A stretch of DNA of 39,510 nt from an uncultured Bacilli bacterium (GTDB lineage: Bacteria; Bacillota_I; Bacilli_A; RF39; UBA660). Location: NCBI GenBank assembly GCA_934089275.1, contig CAKOJJ010000011.1:1-39510 (forward strand), written 5' to 3'. The translations under genes and the position numbers were made by a program. Shown here one piece after another: positions 13,435-21,216 of the stretch (the stretch's first letter is position 1; every line of letters begins with the position of its first letter). Under the pieces are notes generated by a model. That model was not told where the DNA came from. It worked only from the letters and a program-made list of their open reading frames with translations, and searched no databases.

Positions 13435-15069
13435 ATGAGTAAAATAAAGATATTTGGGCTTGGTGGCCTAAATGAAATGGGTAAAAATACCTATGTAGTA
13501 GAAATAGATGGTAAAATTTTTATAATGGATGCTGGTATAAAATATGCCAATGATTCTATGTATGGAATAGATTATATTTTACCTAACTATAAATATTTAG
13601 AAGATAATAAAGAAAGAATTGTGGGTGTTTTCTTAACACATGCACATCAAGAAAATATGGGTGGAGTTTTTGATTTAGTAGAACATATACCTAAAATTAA
13701 AGTTTATGCAACAAAATATACAAAAGAGTTATTATTAATGAATGGTATGAAAGAAAAGAACATTGTTGATGTTGTTGCTAATCATAAAATTGGCTTTAAA
13801 AACGTTTCAGTATTTCCAATAAATGTAAGCCATTCGGTTCCAGATGCTGTTATGTATGTTATAAATACTCATGATGGAGCAATTGTTTACACAGGTGACT
13901 TTATAATAGATCCAACTATGAGTGGTGCTTATTCGATGGATTTAGGTAAAATTGCTTATGTTGGTAAACAAGGAGTTTTATGCTTAATGTCTGAATCAGT
14001 GTTTTCAGAAAAGAAAGGACATACTTCTCCACATCATAGATTAACTAATTGGTTTAAAGATACTTTTAATCATGCTGAAGGAAGAATAATAGTTTCCACA
14101 TTACCTGTACATTTACATACGATTCAAGAGATATTTGATGCAGCTAACAATATGCATAAAAAGATTGTAGTAATGGGTAAAAGACTTCAAAATATTATTA
14201 ATATGGCAATAAAAAATGGTTATTTAAATGTTAAACCTAGTATTCTTGGAGATTTAAATGATATTGAATCAGCAAATTCGATTTTACTTGTTTGTGATGA
14301 TCGTGAAAGACCATATGCAACTGTTGATAAAATTGTTAATGGAAATGATAAATTTATAAATTTGAAACCTATGGATACAGTTGTTTTTGCAGAACCTAAA
14401 TATGATGCAACTGAAAAGATCTTTGTACGTATTCAAGATGAAATTGCAATGATGGGAGCAAACGTTGTTACAATACCTAACACATATACGATTTTACATC
14501 ATGCAAGTCAAGAAGATTTGATGATTATGTTGAACCTTGTTAGTCCTAAGTATTATATGCCTGTTAAAGGTGAATATAGATCAATGGTTAATAATGCTAA
14601 TTTAGCAACTGAACTTGGTATGAAGCCAGAAAATATTTTATTGAAACAAAATGGTGATGTTGTTGAATTTGTTGATGGAGTTTTACAAGATAAATTTGAA
14701 ACTATCAAAGTTGATGATGTTTTAATCGATGGAAAAAGCAGTGATGATGTCGGTGAACTTGTTATTAAAGATAGAGAAATGCTTGGTGAAAATGGTATTA
14801 TGCTTATAAGTGCTACTTTAGATAAACAAACAAAGAGAATTCTTGTTGGTCCTGAAGTTACTACTCGTGGATTTATTTATGTAAAAGATTCTTATGACAT
14901 GATTGAAGAAATTAAGAGAATTGCTGTTAATATAATTGAAAATAATACAACACCAACATATGTTGATTATAATCAAATTAAAAATGAGATTCGTGAGGAA
15001 CTAAGTAAATATTTCTTAAACGAAACAGAAACTAAACCAATGATTATTGCTGTTATTCAAGAGGTATAA
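13435..15069 (+). CDS. RNase J-family protein with degraded metal site (J2-like)
   Basis: 544 residues with the metallo-beta-lactamase/beta-CASP layout of RNase J: KIFGLGGLNEMGKN at the start, VYTGDFIID, the beta-CASP domain, and a C-terminal domain. The key metal motif HxHxDH reads HAHQEN at residues 69-74, and the PVHGEYR motif reads PVKGEYR, so several ligands are lost while HSVPD and TGDF are kept. This matches RNase J2, the weak partner in Bacilli J1/J2 complexes, more than J1. The C-terminal MLGENGIMLISATLDKQ and TTRGFIYVKDSYDMI are normal. AGGAGATGAATTTTA precedes ATG. A 42-residue gene follows 3 bases downstream. Confidence 0.88.
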   Translation: MSKIKIFGLGGLNEMGKNTYVVEIDGKIFIMDAGIKYANDSMYGIDYILPNYKYLEDNKERIVGVFLTHAHQENMGGVFDLVEHIPKIKVYATKYTKELLLMNGMKEKNIVDVVANHKIGFKNVSVFPINVSHSVPDAVMYVINTHDGAIVYTGDFIIDPTMSGAYSMDLGKIAYVGKQGVLCLMSESVFSEKKGHTSPHHRLTNWFKDTFNHAEGRIIVSTLPVHLHTIQEIFDAANNMHKKIVVMGKRLQNIINMAIKNGYLNVKPSILGDLNDIESANSILLVCDDRERPYATVDKIVNGNDKFINLKPMDTVVFAEPKYDATEKIFVRIQDEIAMMGANVVTIPNTYTILHHASQEDLMIMLNLVSPKYYMPVKGEYRSMVNNANLATELGMKPENILLKQNGDVVEFVDGVLQDKFETIKVDDVLIDGKSSDDVGELVIKDREMLGENGIMLISATLDKQTKRILVGPEVTTRGFIYVKDSYDMIEEIKRIAVNIIENNTTPTYVDYNQIKNEIREELSKYFLNETETKPMIIAVIQEV

Positions 15070-15072
15070 ATT

Positions 15073-15201
15073 ATGGGATATAAAGTAAATACTAATAAAA
15101 ATTTAGTTGAAGAAGAACTAATGAAAAAGTTAATGGAATGTGGTATAGAAATTACTTATCCAGAAGAAAAAGATGATAAGAAAGAAACTAAGAAAAAGTA
15201 G
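15073..15201 (+). CDS. Small 42-residue protein downstream of the RNase J gene
   Basis: ATG 15073 lies 3 bases after the stop of the RNase J gene. It codes for 42 residues: a compact N-terminal part (NTNKNLVEEELMKKLMECGI, EITYP) and a very charged tail (EEKDDKKETKKK). GAGGTATAAATT precedes it, formed by the end of the upstream gene, so translation is probably coupled. The 5' arm of the terminator lies inside its last codons. Family not recognised; the helical LVEEELMKKLMECGI suggests a protein-binding peptide. Confidence 0.65.
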   Translation: MGYKVNTNKNLVEEELMKKLMECGIEITYPEEKDDKKETKKK

Positions 15202-15221
15202 TTTCTTTTCTTTTTTTTGAA
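15181..15221 (+). terminator. Terminator overlapping the small gene's tail
   Basis: AAAGAAAC / GTTTCTTT with a 12-base loop, followed by TTCTTTTTTTT. The left arm encodes the Lys-rich C-terminus. Confidence 0.75.
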
Positions 15222-15270
15222 GAAAAACAAATATTTACCGTTATATATATTGGTAGGAGGTATTTAACAA

Positions 15271-15299
15271 TTGATTTAAAAAATAAAATAATATAAAAT
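15271..15299 (+). promoter_or_regulatory. Promoter of dnaB-dnaI
   Basis: TTGATT, 17 bases, TAAAAT. A TATAAA two bases upstream gives a 15-base alternative. Confidence 0.5.
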
Positions 15300-15321
15300 A
15301 TAAGTTAAGGAAGTGAGACTC

Positions 15322-16602
15322 ATGAAAAATAGTTTGTTACCAGCTGATACATATACAATTATCAATCAAACTATTTTGACTGAAGTTGATAAAAAAATAA
15401 TTATTTCTTTATATGAACCAATTATTGGACCAATAGCTGTAAGTCTTTATTTAACTTTTTGGGCTGATTTGGATAAACTTGAGATAATGAGTAAAGATTT
15501 TACACATCATCATTTAATGACTATTTTAAAAACTAAGTTAGTTGATATTGAAAATGCAAGAAAAAGTTTGGAAGCTGTTGGTTTATTAAAAAGCTATATT
15601 AAAAGAAATGATAATATAAATGAATATTTATATGAACTATATTCTCCTTTAAGTGCGAGTGAATTTCTAAATCATCCAGTTTTAAGTATTTTACTTTTAA
15701 ATAATATTGGAGAAAATGAATATAATATTATTTTAAATAATTATAAAAAACATAATTTTAGTAAAAATGATTATGAAGAAATTACTTCAAGTATGAATGA
15801 AACATTTAAATCTGTTAATGAAAGTGTTTATGAAGAAAATATTAGAAGTGTCAGAAAATTGGGAGTTAATATTGAATCTTCTATTGATTTTGAACTTTTA
15901 GAATCAACTTTACCAAAAGGATTAGTTACAAGTAAGACATTCAACAAAAAAACTAGAGATTTGATAAACCAATTAGCATTCATTTATAATATTGATTCCA
16001 TTAAAATGAGTGAGATTATTAGACTAGTTATTGATGAATATGGAATAATTAATAGAGATAAGCTTAGAATGGCAACTAGAAAAAATTATGAGTATAACAA
16101 TAATGGAAGTTTACCAACTATTGTTTATAGAACTCAACCTGAATATTTAAAAAGTCCAAGTGGAGATCTTTCTAATAGAGGTAAAATGATTCATGTGTTT
16201 GAAAATACTAAACCTTATGATTTCTTAAAAAGTAAAAATAAGGGTATTAAACCAACTAGTCGAGATTTAAAATTGCTTGAACATTTAGCTGTTGACTTTG
16301 ATTTACCTCCAGGGGTTATTAATGTTCTTGTGGATTATGCTTTACTTGTTAACAATGGTAAAATTAATTCGGCATATTTAGAAACCATAGCAGGAGATTG
16401 GTCAAGAAGAAATGTTAAAACAGTTGAAGATGCGATGAGTATTGCTGAAAAAGGACATAAGAAAAATGTTAAAGTAGTAAAAGAGATTACTAAGAAAGAT
16501 GTTGTTAATGTCCCAGCTTGGATGGATAAAGATAATAAAAGCGAGGAAATGAGTGAAGAAGAACTTGCGGAACTTGAAAGTATGTTTGAAGAATTTAGGT
16601 GA
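15322..16602 (+). CDS. dnaB: Replication initiation and membrane attachment protein DnaB (DnaD/DnaB family)
   Basis: 426 residues. Helicase-loading protein of Bacilli, not the replicative helicase. The N-terminal winged helix is DEKIIISLYEPIIGPIAVSL-like (residues 20-45), and the C-terminal DnaB/DnaD helical domain contains LEHLAVDFDLPPGVINVLVD, ETIAGDWSRRNVKTVEDAM and the tail PAWMDKD, all typical. The immediate downstream dnaI confirms the assignment. Start ATG 15322 follows AAGGAAGTGAG. The end overlaps the dnaI binding site. Confidence 0.93.
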   Translation: MKNSLLPADTYTIINQTILTEVDKKIIISLYEPIIGPIAVSLYLTFWADLDKLEIMSKDFTHHHLMTILKTKLVDIENARKSLEAVGLLKSYIKRNDNINEYLYELYSPLSASEFLNHPVLSILLLNNIGENEYNIILNNYKKHNFSKNDYEEITSSMNETFKSVNESVYEENIRSVRKLGVNIESSIDFELLESTLPKGLVTSKTFNKKTRDLINQLAFIYNIDSIKMSEIIRLVIDEYGIINRDKLRMATRKNYEYNNNGSLPTIVYRTQPEYLKSPSGDLSNRGKMIHVFENTKPYDFLKSKNKGIKPTSRDLKLLEHLAVDFDLPPGVINVLVDYALLVNNGKINSAYLETIAGDWSRRNVKTVEDAMSIAEKGHKKNVKVVKEITKKDVVNVPAWMDKDNKSEEMSEEELAELESMFEEFR

Positions 16603-16607
16603 TAATA

Positions 16608-17516
16608 ATGGAGAAATTAAGTGAACTTACAAAAGTTGATAAAGATAAACTTGATCGAGAACTTTTAAAAAGCTATGTTGAAGCATGTAAAGACGAAGAT
16701 TTTAAGAAAATGATAAAAAAATTGGATATAAGTGAAGATGTAGCTATAAAGTATACAACTAAACTTGAACGTACTAGTGAAGAACTTAAAAATTGTAGTA
16801 AGTGTAAAGGTGTTTTAGAATGTAAAAACATGGTTAATGGATGTGTATATTTTCCTAAAAGTGTTGGTAATCGTCTTAATTTTGATTATGTAGAATGTAA
16901 ATATAAACGCGAATATGAAAGAATGGAACTTTTAAAAACTGAATGTTTCAGTGAACCATTAAGTATCAAAAATGCTTCAATGAAAGATATTGATTTAACT
17001 GATAAAAAAAGAAAAGATGTAATTAAATGGATAAATAATTTTTATAAAGAATATCAAAAGGATAAAAATATCAAGGGATTATATCTTCATGGTTCGTTTG
17101 GATCTGGTAAAAGCTATTTAATCGCTGCTTTGTTTAATGAACTATCAAAACTAGGTGTTAAATCTATTATAGTTTATTATCCAGAACTTTTAAGAAGTTT
17201 AAAAGAATCCTTTAATGATGATTTTGAGGATAGAATGTATAAACTTAAAACAACTGATTTGCTTCTTATTGATGATATTGGTGCTGAAAGTGTAAGTCCT
17301 TGGAGTAGAGATGAAATTTTGGGAACTATTTTACAATATAGAATGGATGCTAAACTACCAACGTTTTTTACATCTAATTTAAATAAAGAAGAACTTATTA
17401 GTCATCTTGCTTATACTAAAAATGGTGTTGATATGGTTAAAGCAAAAAGAATTATTGAGAGAATTAATCAACTAACTGTTGATATGGAACTTATAAGTGA
17501 GAATAGAAGAAAATAA
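16608..17516 (+). CDS. dnaI: Primosomal helicase loader DnaI
   Basis: 302-residue AAA+ ATPase that loads the replicative helicase. The N-terminal part has a zinc-binding Cys cluster (C63, C66, C72, C79, C97 in KNCSKCKGVLECKN and later). Walker A GSFGSGKS is at residues 162-169 and Walker B LLLIDDIG at 218-225; SNLNKEEL and the Arg-rich IERINQL complete the module. ATG 16608 is preceded by TAGGTGATAA, made from the dnaB end. It lies 5 bases after dnaB and is probably translationally coupled. Confidence 0.95.
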   Translation: MEKLSELTKVDKDKLDRELLKSYVEACKDEDFKKMIKKLDISEDVAIKYTTKLERTSEELKNCSKCKGVLECKNMVNGCVYFPKSVGNRLNFDYVECKYKREYERMELLKTECFSEPLSIKNASMKDIDLTDKKRKDVIKWINNFYKEYQKDKNIKGLYLHGSFGSGKSYLIAALFNELSKLGVKSIIVYYPELLRSLKESFNDDFEDRMYKLKTTDLLLIDDIGAESVSPWSRDEILGTILQYRMDAKLPTFFTSNLNKEELISHLAYTKNGVDMVKAKRIIERINQLTVDMELISENRRK

Positions 17517-17520
17517 TTTC

Positions 17521-17549
17521 TTGAAAAGTTTTATTTAATATCTTATAAT
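17521..17549 (+). promoter_or_regulatory. Promoter of the surface/pilus cluster anchor gene
   Basis: TTGAAA, 17-base spacer, TATAAT. No terminator is visible between dnaI and this promoter. Confidence 0.75.
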
Positions 17550-17572
17550 TATTATAGAATTGTGGTGTGAAA

Positions 17573-18757
17573 ATGAAAAAAAGTTTGATTTTAATTATTG
17601 GTATTTTTATGTTTGTTTCATCAACTGTTTTAGCTGCTCCAACAGGTTCTAGTAATATTAGTTTTGGTGAATGTTACAGATTTGCAGATGGGTTTAAAAC
17701 AATTGGAACAAATGAAGGAAGTTATTATTATAAATATTGTTATAGAGCAACTTGTGGAAGTGATTCAAAATATACTCTAGATCCAATGACATCTATTGCA
17801 ACATATCGTTGTCAAAATGGTAATTATGAACCGTACAGTCAAATTACAAGTGATGGATGTAGTAAATATAGTGGAACTTGTAAAACAGGAAGTAATCCTT
17901 ATTGTACTAGAGTAGAGTTTGTTGATTGTAATAGAAAAAAAGATGGAAGTGTTTATCAAAATGGTGGAAGTGGAACAACAACAAATCCAAGCAATAGCAA
18001 AACAACTACAACAACAAGAGCAAATGGTAGTGGTGGGAATAAAACGACAACAACTTCTCGTCGTGTTACAACAACAGGTTTTACTGCTCCAACTACAACT
18101 ACCACGACTTTGCCTCAAATATCAAGCAATAATAATATAAAAAGTATAAAGATAAATGGTCAAGATGTTAGATATAAACAAGATAAAAGTGAATATTCTG
18201 TTAAACTTCCATATGATATGACGGAAATAGAATTTACTGTCGAACTTGAAAGCAAAAGAGCTACATATCAAGTAATTGGTAATACAAATATGCCAAATGA
18301 AGATACAGTTGTAAAAGTTATTGTTACAGCTGAGAATGGTGATACGAGAGAAGTTAATTTTAATATTACACGTTATAGTGTTGAAACAAGTGATTGTACA
18401 CTTGCTAATATTTTTATTGAAGATTATAGTATAGAATTTTCTAAAAATAAATTTGATTATACATTAACATTACCAAAAAATGTAAAATATTTGGATATGG
18501 TAGTTGTTCCTACTCAAGAGCAAAGTGCAACTTATGAGATACGTGGAAATGAAAATTTGAAAAATAAAAGTGTTATTGATATAGTTGTATTAAGTGCAGA
18601 TGGAAATGAATGTAACTACCAAATTAAAATAAGAAAAACTTCTAATACTTGGAAATATGTTTTATTAATAATATTATTAATTGGAGCATTAGTTACTGCA
18701 TTCTATTTCTTATATAAATATTTGAAAAAGAGTAAAGGAAAATATAAATACGAGTAA
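17573..18757 (+). CDS. Exported Cys-rich protein with two cadherin-like sandwiches and C-terminal membrane anchor
   Basis: 394 residues. A cleavable signal peptide (KKSLILIIGIFMFVSSTVLA) is followed by a Cys-rich N-terminal domain of about 110 residues and a Thr-rich linker (KTTTTTR, TTTTSRRVTTT, TTTTTTLP). Two cadherin-like beta-sandwich repeats follow (about residues 183-265 and 270-350), each with an IKINGQDVRY/IFIEDYSIEF start, YSVKLP/YTLTLP and ATYQVIGN/ATYEIRGN. A membrane span and a basic tail (YLKKSKGKYKYE) close the protein. It has its own promoter and terminator and opens the pilin-like cluster, so it is a candidate surface component of that apparatus. ATG 17573 is the start; GTG 17567 is part of the binding region. 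Confidence 0.85.
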   Translation: MKKSLILIIGIFMFVSSTVLAAPTGSSNISFGECYRFADGFKTIGTNEGSYYYKYCYRATCGSDSKYTLDPMTSIATYRCQNGNYEPYSQITSDGCSKYSGTCKTGSNPYCTRVEFVDCNRKKDGSVYQNGGSGTTTNPSNSKTTTTTRANGSGGNKTTTTSRRVTTTGFTAPTTTTTTLPQISSNNNIKSIKINGQDVRYKQDKSEYSVKLPYDMTEIEFTVELESKRATYQVIGNTNMPNEDTVVKVIVTAENGDTREVNFNITRYSVETSDCTLANIFIEDYSIEFSKNKFDYTLTLPKNVKYLDMVVVPTQEQSATYEIRGNENLKNKSVIDIVVLSADGNECNYQIKIRKTSNTWKYVLLIILLIGALVTAFYFLYKYLKKSKGKYKYE

Positions 18758-18782
18758 AAATTATTTTGCTCTTTTTTTTTTG
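18751..18782 (+). terminator. Terminator after the cadherin-like gene
   Basis: GAGTAAAA / TTTTGCTC (one G-T pair), followed by 9-10 T. Confidence 0.8.
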
Positions 18783-18823
18783 TTAAAATAAATGTATAAT
18801 TTATTTAGACTAGGAGAGATGCT

Positions 18824-19306
18824 ATGAGAGATTCGATTAATGGCCTTTGGCTAATTGGAATAGTAATGACTTTGATGGTTTTCATCATTGCATTTGTTGC
18901 TATAAGTTTAAATTATAGTAATGCTTATCGAATGAAAAGTGAAATGGTAAATGCCATTGAGCAATATAACGGAATAAATGGAAACACAATTCAAAAGTTA
19001 GATAGTATTGCTGATAGTTATGGTTATCGTACTACAAAAAGATGTGCTAAAAAAGATGGAATAGATGTAATTGGAGTAAAAGATGGATATGTTACAAAAA
19101 ATCCAACCGCTCCTCAAAATTATTGTATTTATAGAGTTGCTTCAGATCAATTGTGTAATTCGGTTTATACATGTGATACAAGGTATATGTATAATATTGA
19201 TGTTTTTTTCACTTTTGATTTGCCTTTATTTGGTAACATATTAACTTTTACAGTTAATGGGGAAACAAAAGAAATTTTGTATCCTGACGAAGCATATTTA
19301 AGTTAA
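18824..19306 (+). CDS. Pilin-like membrane protein A (TadE-like)
   Basis: 160 residues: start MRDSINGLWLIG, a hydrophobic helix to about residue 30 (IVMTLMVFIIAFVAISL), an amphipathic continuation (NYSNAYRMKSEMVNAIEQYNG), then an extracellular part with four Cys and the motif VFFTFDLPLFG ... FTVNGETKEILYP. The protein at 19679 has the same organisation and the same tail motif, so they are paralogs. Short charged N-terminus plus hydrophobic helix plus small Cys-bonded domain is the layout of TadE/TadF minor pilins or pseudopilins, although no standard prepilin peptidase site (G/xxxxE) is evident. A TATAAT lies at 18795-18800. Confidence 0.75.
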   Translation: MRDSINGLWLIGIVMTLMVFIIAFVAISLNYSNAYRMKSEMVNAIEQYNGINGNTIQKLDSIADSYGYRTTKRCAKKDGIDVIGVKDGYVTKNPTAPQNYCIYRVASDQLCNSVYTCDTRYMYNIDVFFTFDLPLFGNILTFTVNGETKEILYPDEAYLS

Positions 19307-19308
19307 CG

Positions 19309-19324
19309 ATGTAAAATTTTACAT
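19309..19324. repeat. 16-base perfect palindrome
   Basis: ATGTAAAATTTTACAT, directly behind the stop of pilin-like A and ahead of a promoter. No T run follows, so it is not a good terminator and may be an operator. Confidence 0.4.
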
Positions 19325-19331
19325 AAAATAA

Positions 19332-19360
19332 TTGAATATGGAAAATAATAATAGTATAAT
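19332..19360 (+). promoter_or_regulatory. Promoter of the Flp-like gene
   Basis: TTGAAT, 17-base spacer, TATAAT. It gives the small pilin-like gene and its downstream neighbours an independent start. Confidence 0.7.
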
Positions 19361-19395
19361 AAAAGCATAAATAGAATAGGAGATGTGTGTTTTAA

Positions 19396-19647
19396 ATGAG
19401 AGATGCAACAGGAGAATTAAGTATGACTGCAGTAGCTGTAGTAGCAATAGCTGCAATATCAGTAGTATTTACTACACTTATATGGCCTTCAATAAAAGCA
19501 AACATTGTTAGATCGGCTCATTGTAATGAGGTAATTTCTTGTGATTGTAAAGATGGAGCAAAGACATGTGATTGTATTTATCTAGATACTGATGGAGAGA
19601 CTGAAAAACCAATTAAATGTCCAAAGCAAGATGATCCGACAGCTTAA
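19396..19647 (+). CDS. Small Flp-like pilin candidate with Cys-rich tail
   Basis: 83 residues. MRDATGELSMTAVAVVAIAA begins a short leader and a hydrophobic helix to about residue 33 (AISVVFTTLIWP), followed by a hydrophilic tail with seven Cys (CNEVISCDCKDG, KTCDCIY, IKC). Size and helix-first design resemble Flp major pilins, with the Gly at position 6 as possible processing site. The N-terminal MR[DE]-x-[IT]-G pattern is shared with the two larger neighbours. It has its own promoter, as expected for an abundant subunit. Confidence 0.7.
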   Translation: MRDATGELSMTAVAVVAIAAISVVFTTLIWPSIKANIVRSAHCNEVISCDCKDGAKTCDCIYLDTDGETEKPIKCPKQDDPTA

Positions 19648-19678
19648 TAAAAAATATTTGTAGTGGAGATGATAACGC

Positions 19679-20176
19679 ATGAGAGAAGCGATTGGTGCAA
19701 CATGGATAATGGGTATCGTAATTGCTTTCATTGCGTTATTTTCAGGTTTTCTAGCTTTTTCTATTAACTATTCAAAAGCTTTCAAAGTAAAAAATGGTAT
19801 TGTAGAAAGAATTGAAAAATATGGTGGAGTAAGTGAAGAAGCAAAAGAGGATATTACAACCTTTTTAAAGGAAATCGGATATAATGCAATCGGAAGCTGT
19901 GATAAACTTTTATCTGATAATACTTTACCTTTTGCAGGTTTTAGAACTGATGAGGGTACAACTGCTCATCCAAGTAAAAGTGGTAAATATAACTTTTGTA
20001 TTCAAAAAATAAATTCTAATTCGGCAACAGGGGATATGGTTACAGCTTATTATAAGGTATATGTATTCTTTTCTCTTTCCATACCTGTACTTCAAGACTT
20101 CACAAAGTTTTATGTAACTGGGGAAACTAAGAATATATATTTTCCTAAAGATGGAAGTACTTTTGGAGGTTATTGA
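19679..20176 (+). CDS. Pilin-like membrane protein B (paralog of A)
   Basis: 165 residues. MREAIGATWIMGIVIAFIAL and the following SGFLAFSINYSKAFKVKNG parallel protein A almost residue by residue. The extracellular part has two Cys and ends VFFSIP-like (VYVFFSLSIPVLQ, KFYVTGETKNIYFP), matching VFFTFDLP ... GETKEILYP in A. GTGGAGATGATAACGC precedes ATG. The stop TGA overlaps the ATG of the next gene (TGATG), indicating coupling to the TadZ-like protein. Confidence 0.75.
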   Translation: MREAIGATWIMGIVIAFIALFSGFLAFSINYSKAFKVKNGIVERIEKYGGVSEEAKEDITTFLKEIGYNAIGSCDKLLSDNTLPFAGFRTDEGTTAHPSKSGKYNFCIQKINSNSATGDMVTAYYKVYVFFSLSIPVLQDFTKFYVTGETKNIYFPKDGSTFGGY

Positions 20177-21153
20177 TGAATGTAGTTATTGCAAATGAAA
20201 ATAAAGGTATAATTGATAGATTAGATATTGATGTAATAAAACGTATTGATGGTGAATATGAAATCAAAGAGTTAATGAGTAAACTTGTTAATCTTTATTT
20301 CAATAAAATGATTATTGATATAACATCAATAAAAAATTATAGAAATCCTAATATTTTTGGAGAATTAAGACAATTTGTTGATCCTTCAAAAGTTATAATA
20401 TTACTCAATAGTGATTCTATTGTTAATAGCAAAGAATATATTGCAAATATGATAAAAGCTGGATTCTACAACTTCAGTAGAAACTTTGAAGGAATCAAGT
20501 TTTTGTATAATACACCAAATGATTTTAATAAAGTAAAACATTTTATAGATGATAGCAATGTTGAAGTTATCACACTTCCTGAAAAAAATGAAGAAGTGGA
20601 ACAACCATCACTGGCTTTTTCTGGCAAAAAGATTATTGGTTTAATTAATTTAACTGATCATGCTGGAGCTAGTACACTTACTAATATGATGGTTAGACAA
20701 CTTAATAGTCATGGTTATAAGGCTTGTGGCATTGAAATGTTTAGACAAGATTTACTTTATTATAGAAGCGAAAATTTGTTTTCTTGTATGAACAAAAATG
20801 ATTTGGATTTGAAACTAAAACAATTATCGGGTACCGAAGCTGTGATAATTGATTTAAATGAATTTAATGAAGCATACGATTATTGTGATGATGTCATATA
20901 TTTAGTTGAACCTTCATATATAAGATTAACAAAATTACTTAAAAAAAATAGAAATGCTTTTTTGGAAAGAAAAAATGATAAAATAGTTTTAAATATGAGT
21001 TTTGTTAATGATGCTGATAAAGCAGATTTTGAATATGAATTAAAATGTAAAATATTTGACATTATTCCACCAATAAATGATCGTAATAAAAATAGTGAGA
21101 GTGTAAATAACTTATTATATAAATTAGGTTTTAAAAACGTAAAAACAATGTAA
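20176..21153 (+). CDS. TadZ/CpaE-like protein with degenerate P-loop
   Basis: 325 residues. The N-terminal part (to about 130) looks like the receiver-like domain of TadZ/CpaE (KMIIDITSI, KVIILLNSDS, YIANMIKAGFYNFSRN). A linker precedes a MinD-fold ATPase part starting KKIIGLINLT, but the Walker A reads DHAGASTLT (residues 161-169): the Lys of GK[ST] is missing, as in atypical TadZ proteins. EAVIIDLNEFNEAYDYCDDV corresponds to the Walker B region. TadZ localises Tad pilus assembly, which agrees with the preceding pilin-like genes. It overlaps gene B by one base and has GGAGG 5-6 bases before ATG. Confidence 0.75.
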   Translation: MNVVIANENKGIIDRLDIDVIKRIDGEYEIKELMSKLVNLYFNKMIIDITSIKNYRNPNIFGELRQFVDPSKVIILLNSDSIVNSKEYIANMIKAGFYNFSRNFEGIKFLYNTPNDFNKVKHFIDDSNVEVITLPEKNEEVEQPSLAFSGKKIIGLINLTDHAGASTLTNMMVRQLNSHGYKACGIEMFRQDLLYYRSENLFSCMNKNDLDLKLKQLSGTEAVIIDLNEFNEAYDYCDDVIYLVEPSYIRLTKLLKKNRNAFLERKNDKIVLNMSFVNDADKADFEYELKCKIFDIIPPINDRNKNSESVNNLLYKLGFKNVKTM

Positions 21154-21158
21154 TTTTG

Positions 21159-21188
21159 TTGACAATATGTAAATCTATAGTGTATAAT
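21159..21188 (+). promoter_or_regulatory. Perfect-consensus promoter of the VirB2-like gene
   Basis: TTGACA, 18-base spacer, TATAAT: both hexamers match the sigma-A consensus exactly, the only such case noted in the window. It suggests high expression of the following gene. Confidence 0.85.
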
Positions 21189-21216
21189 GAGTTCATGTAG
21201 AGAGAGAAGGTATATT

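Noticed and set aside
15251..15276. TAGGAGGT upstream of dnaB as start of a small gene
   Set aside because: The only nearby start (TTG 15271) is followed by a stop after one codon.
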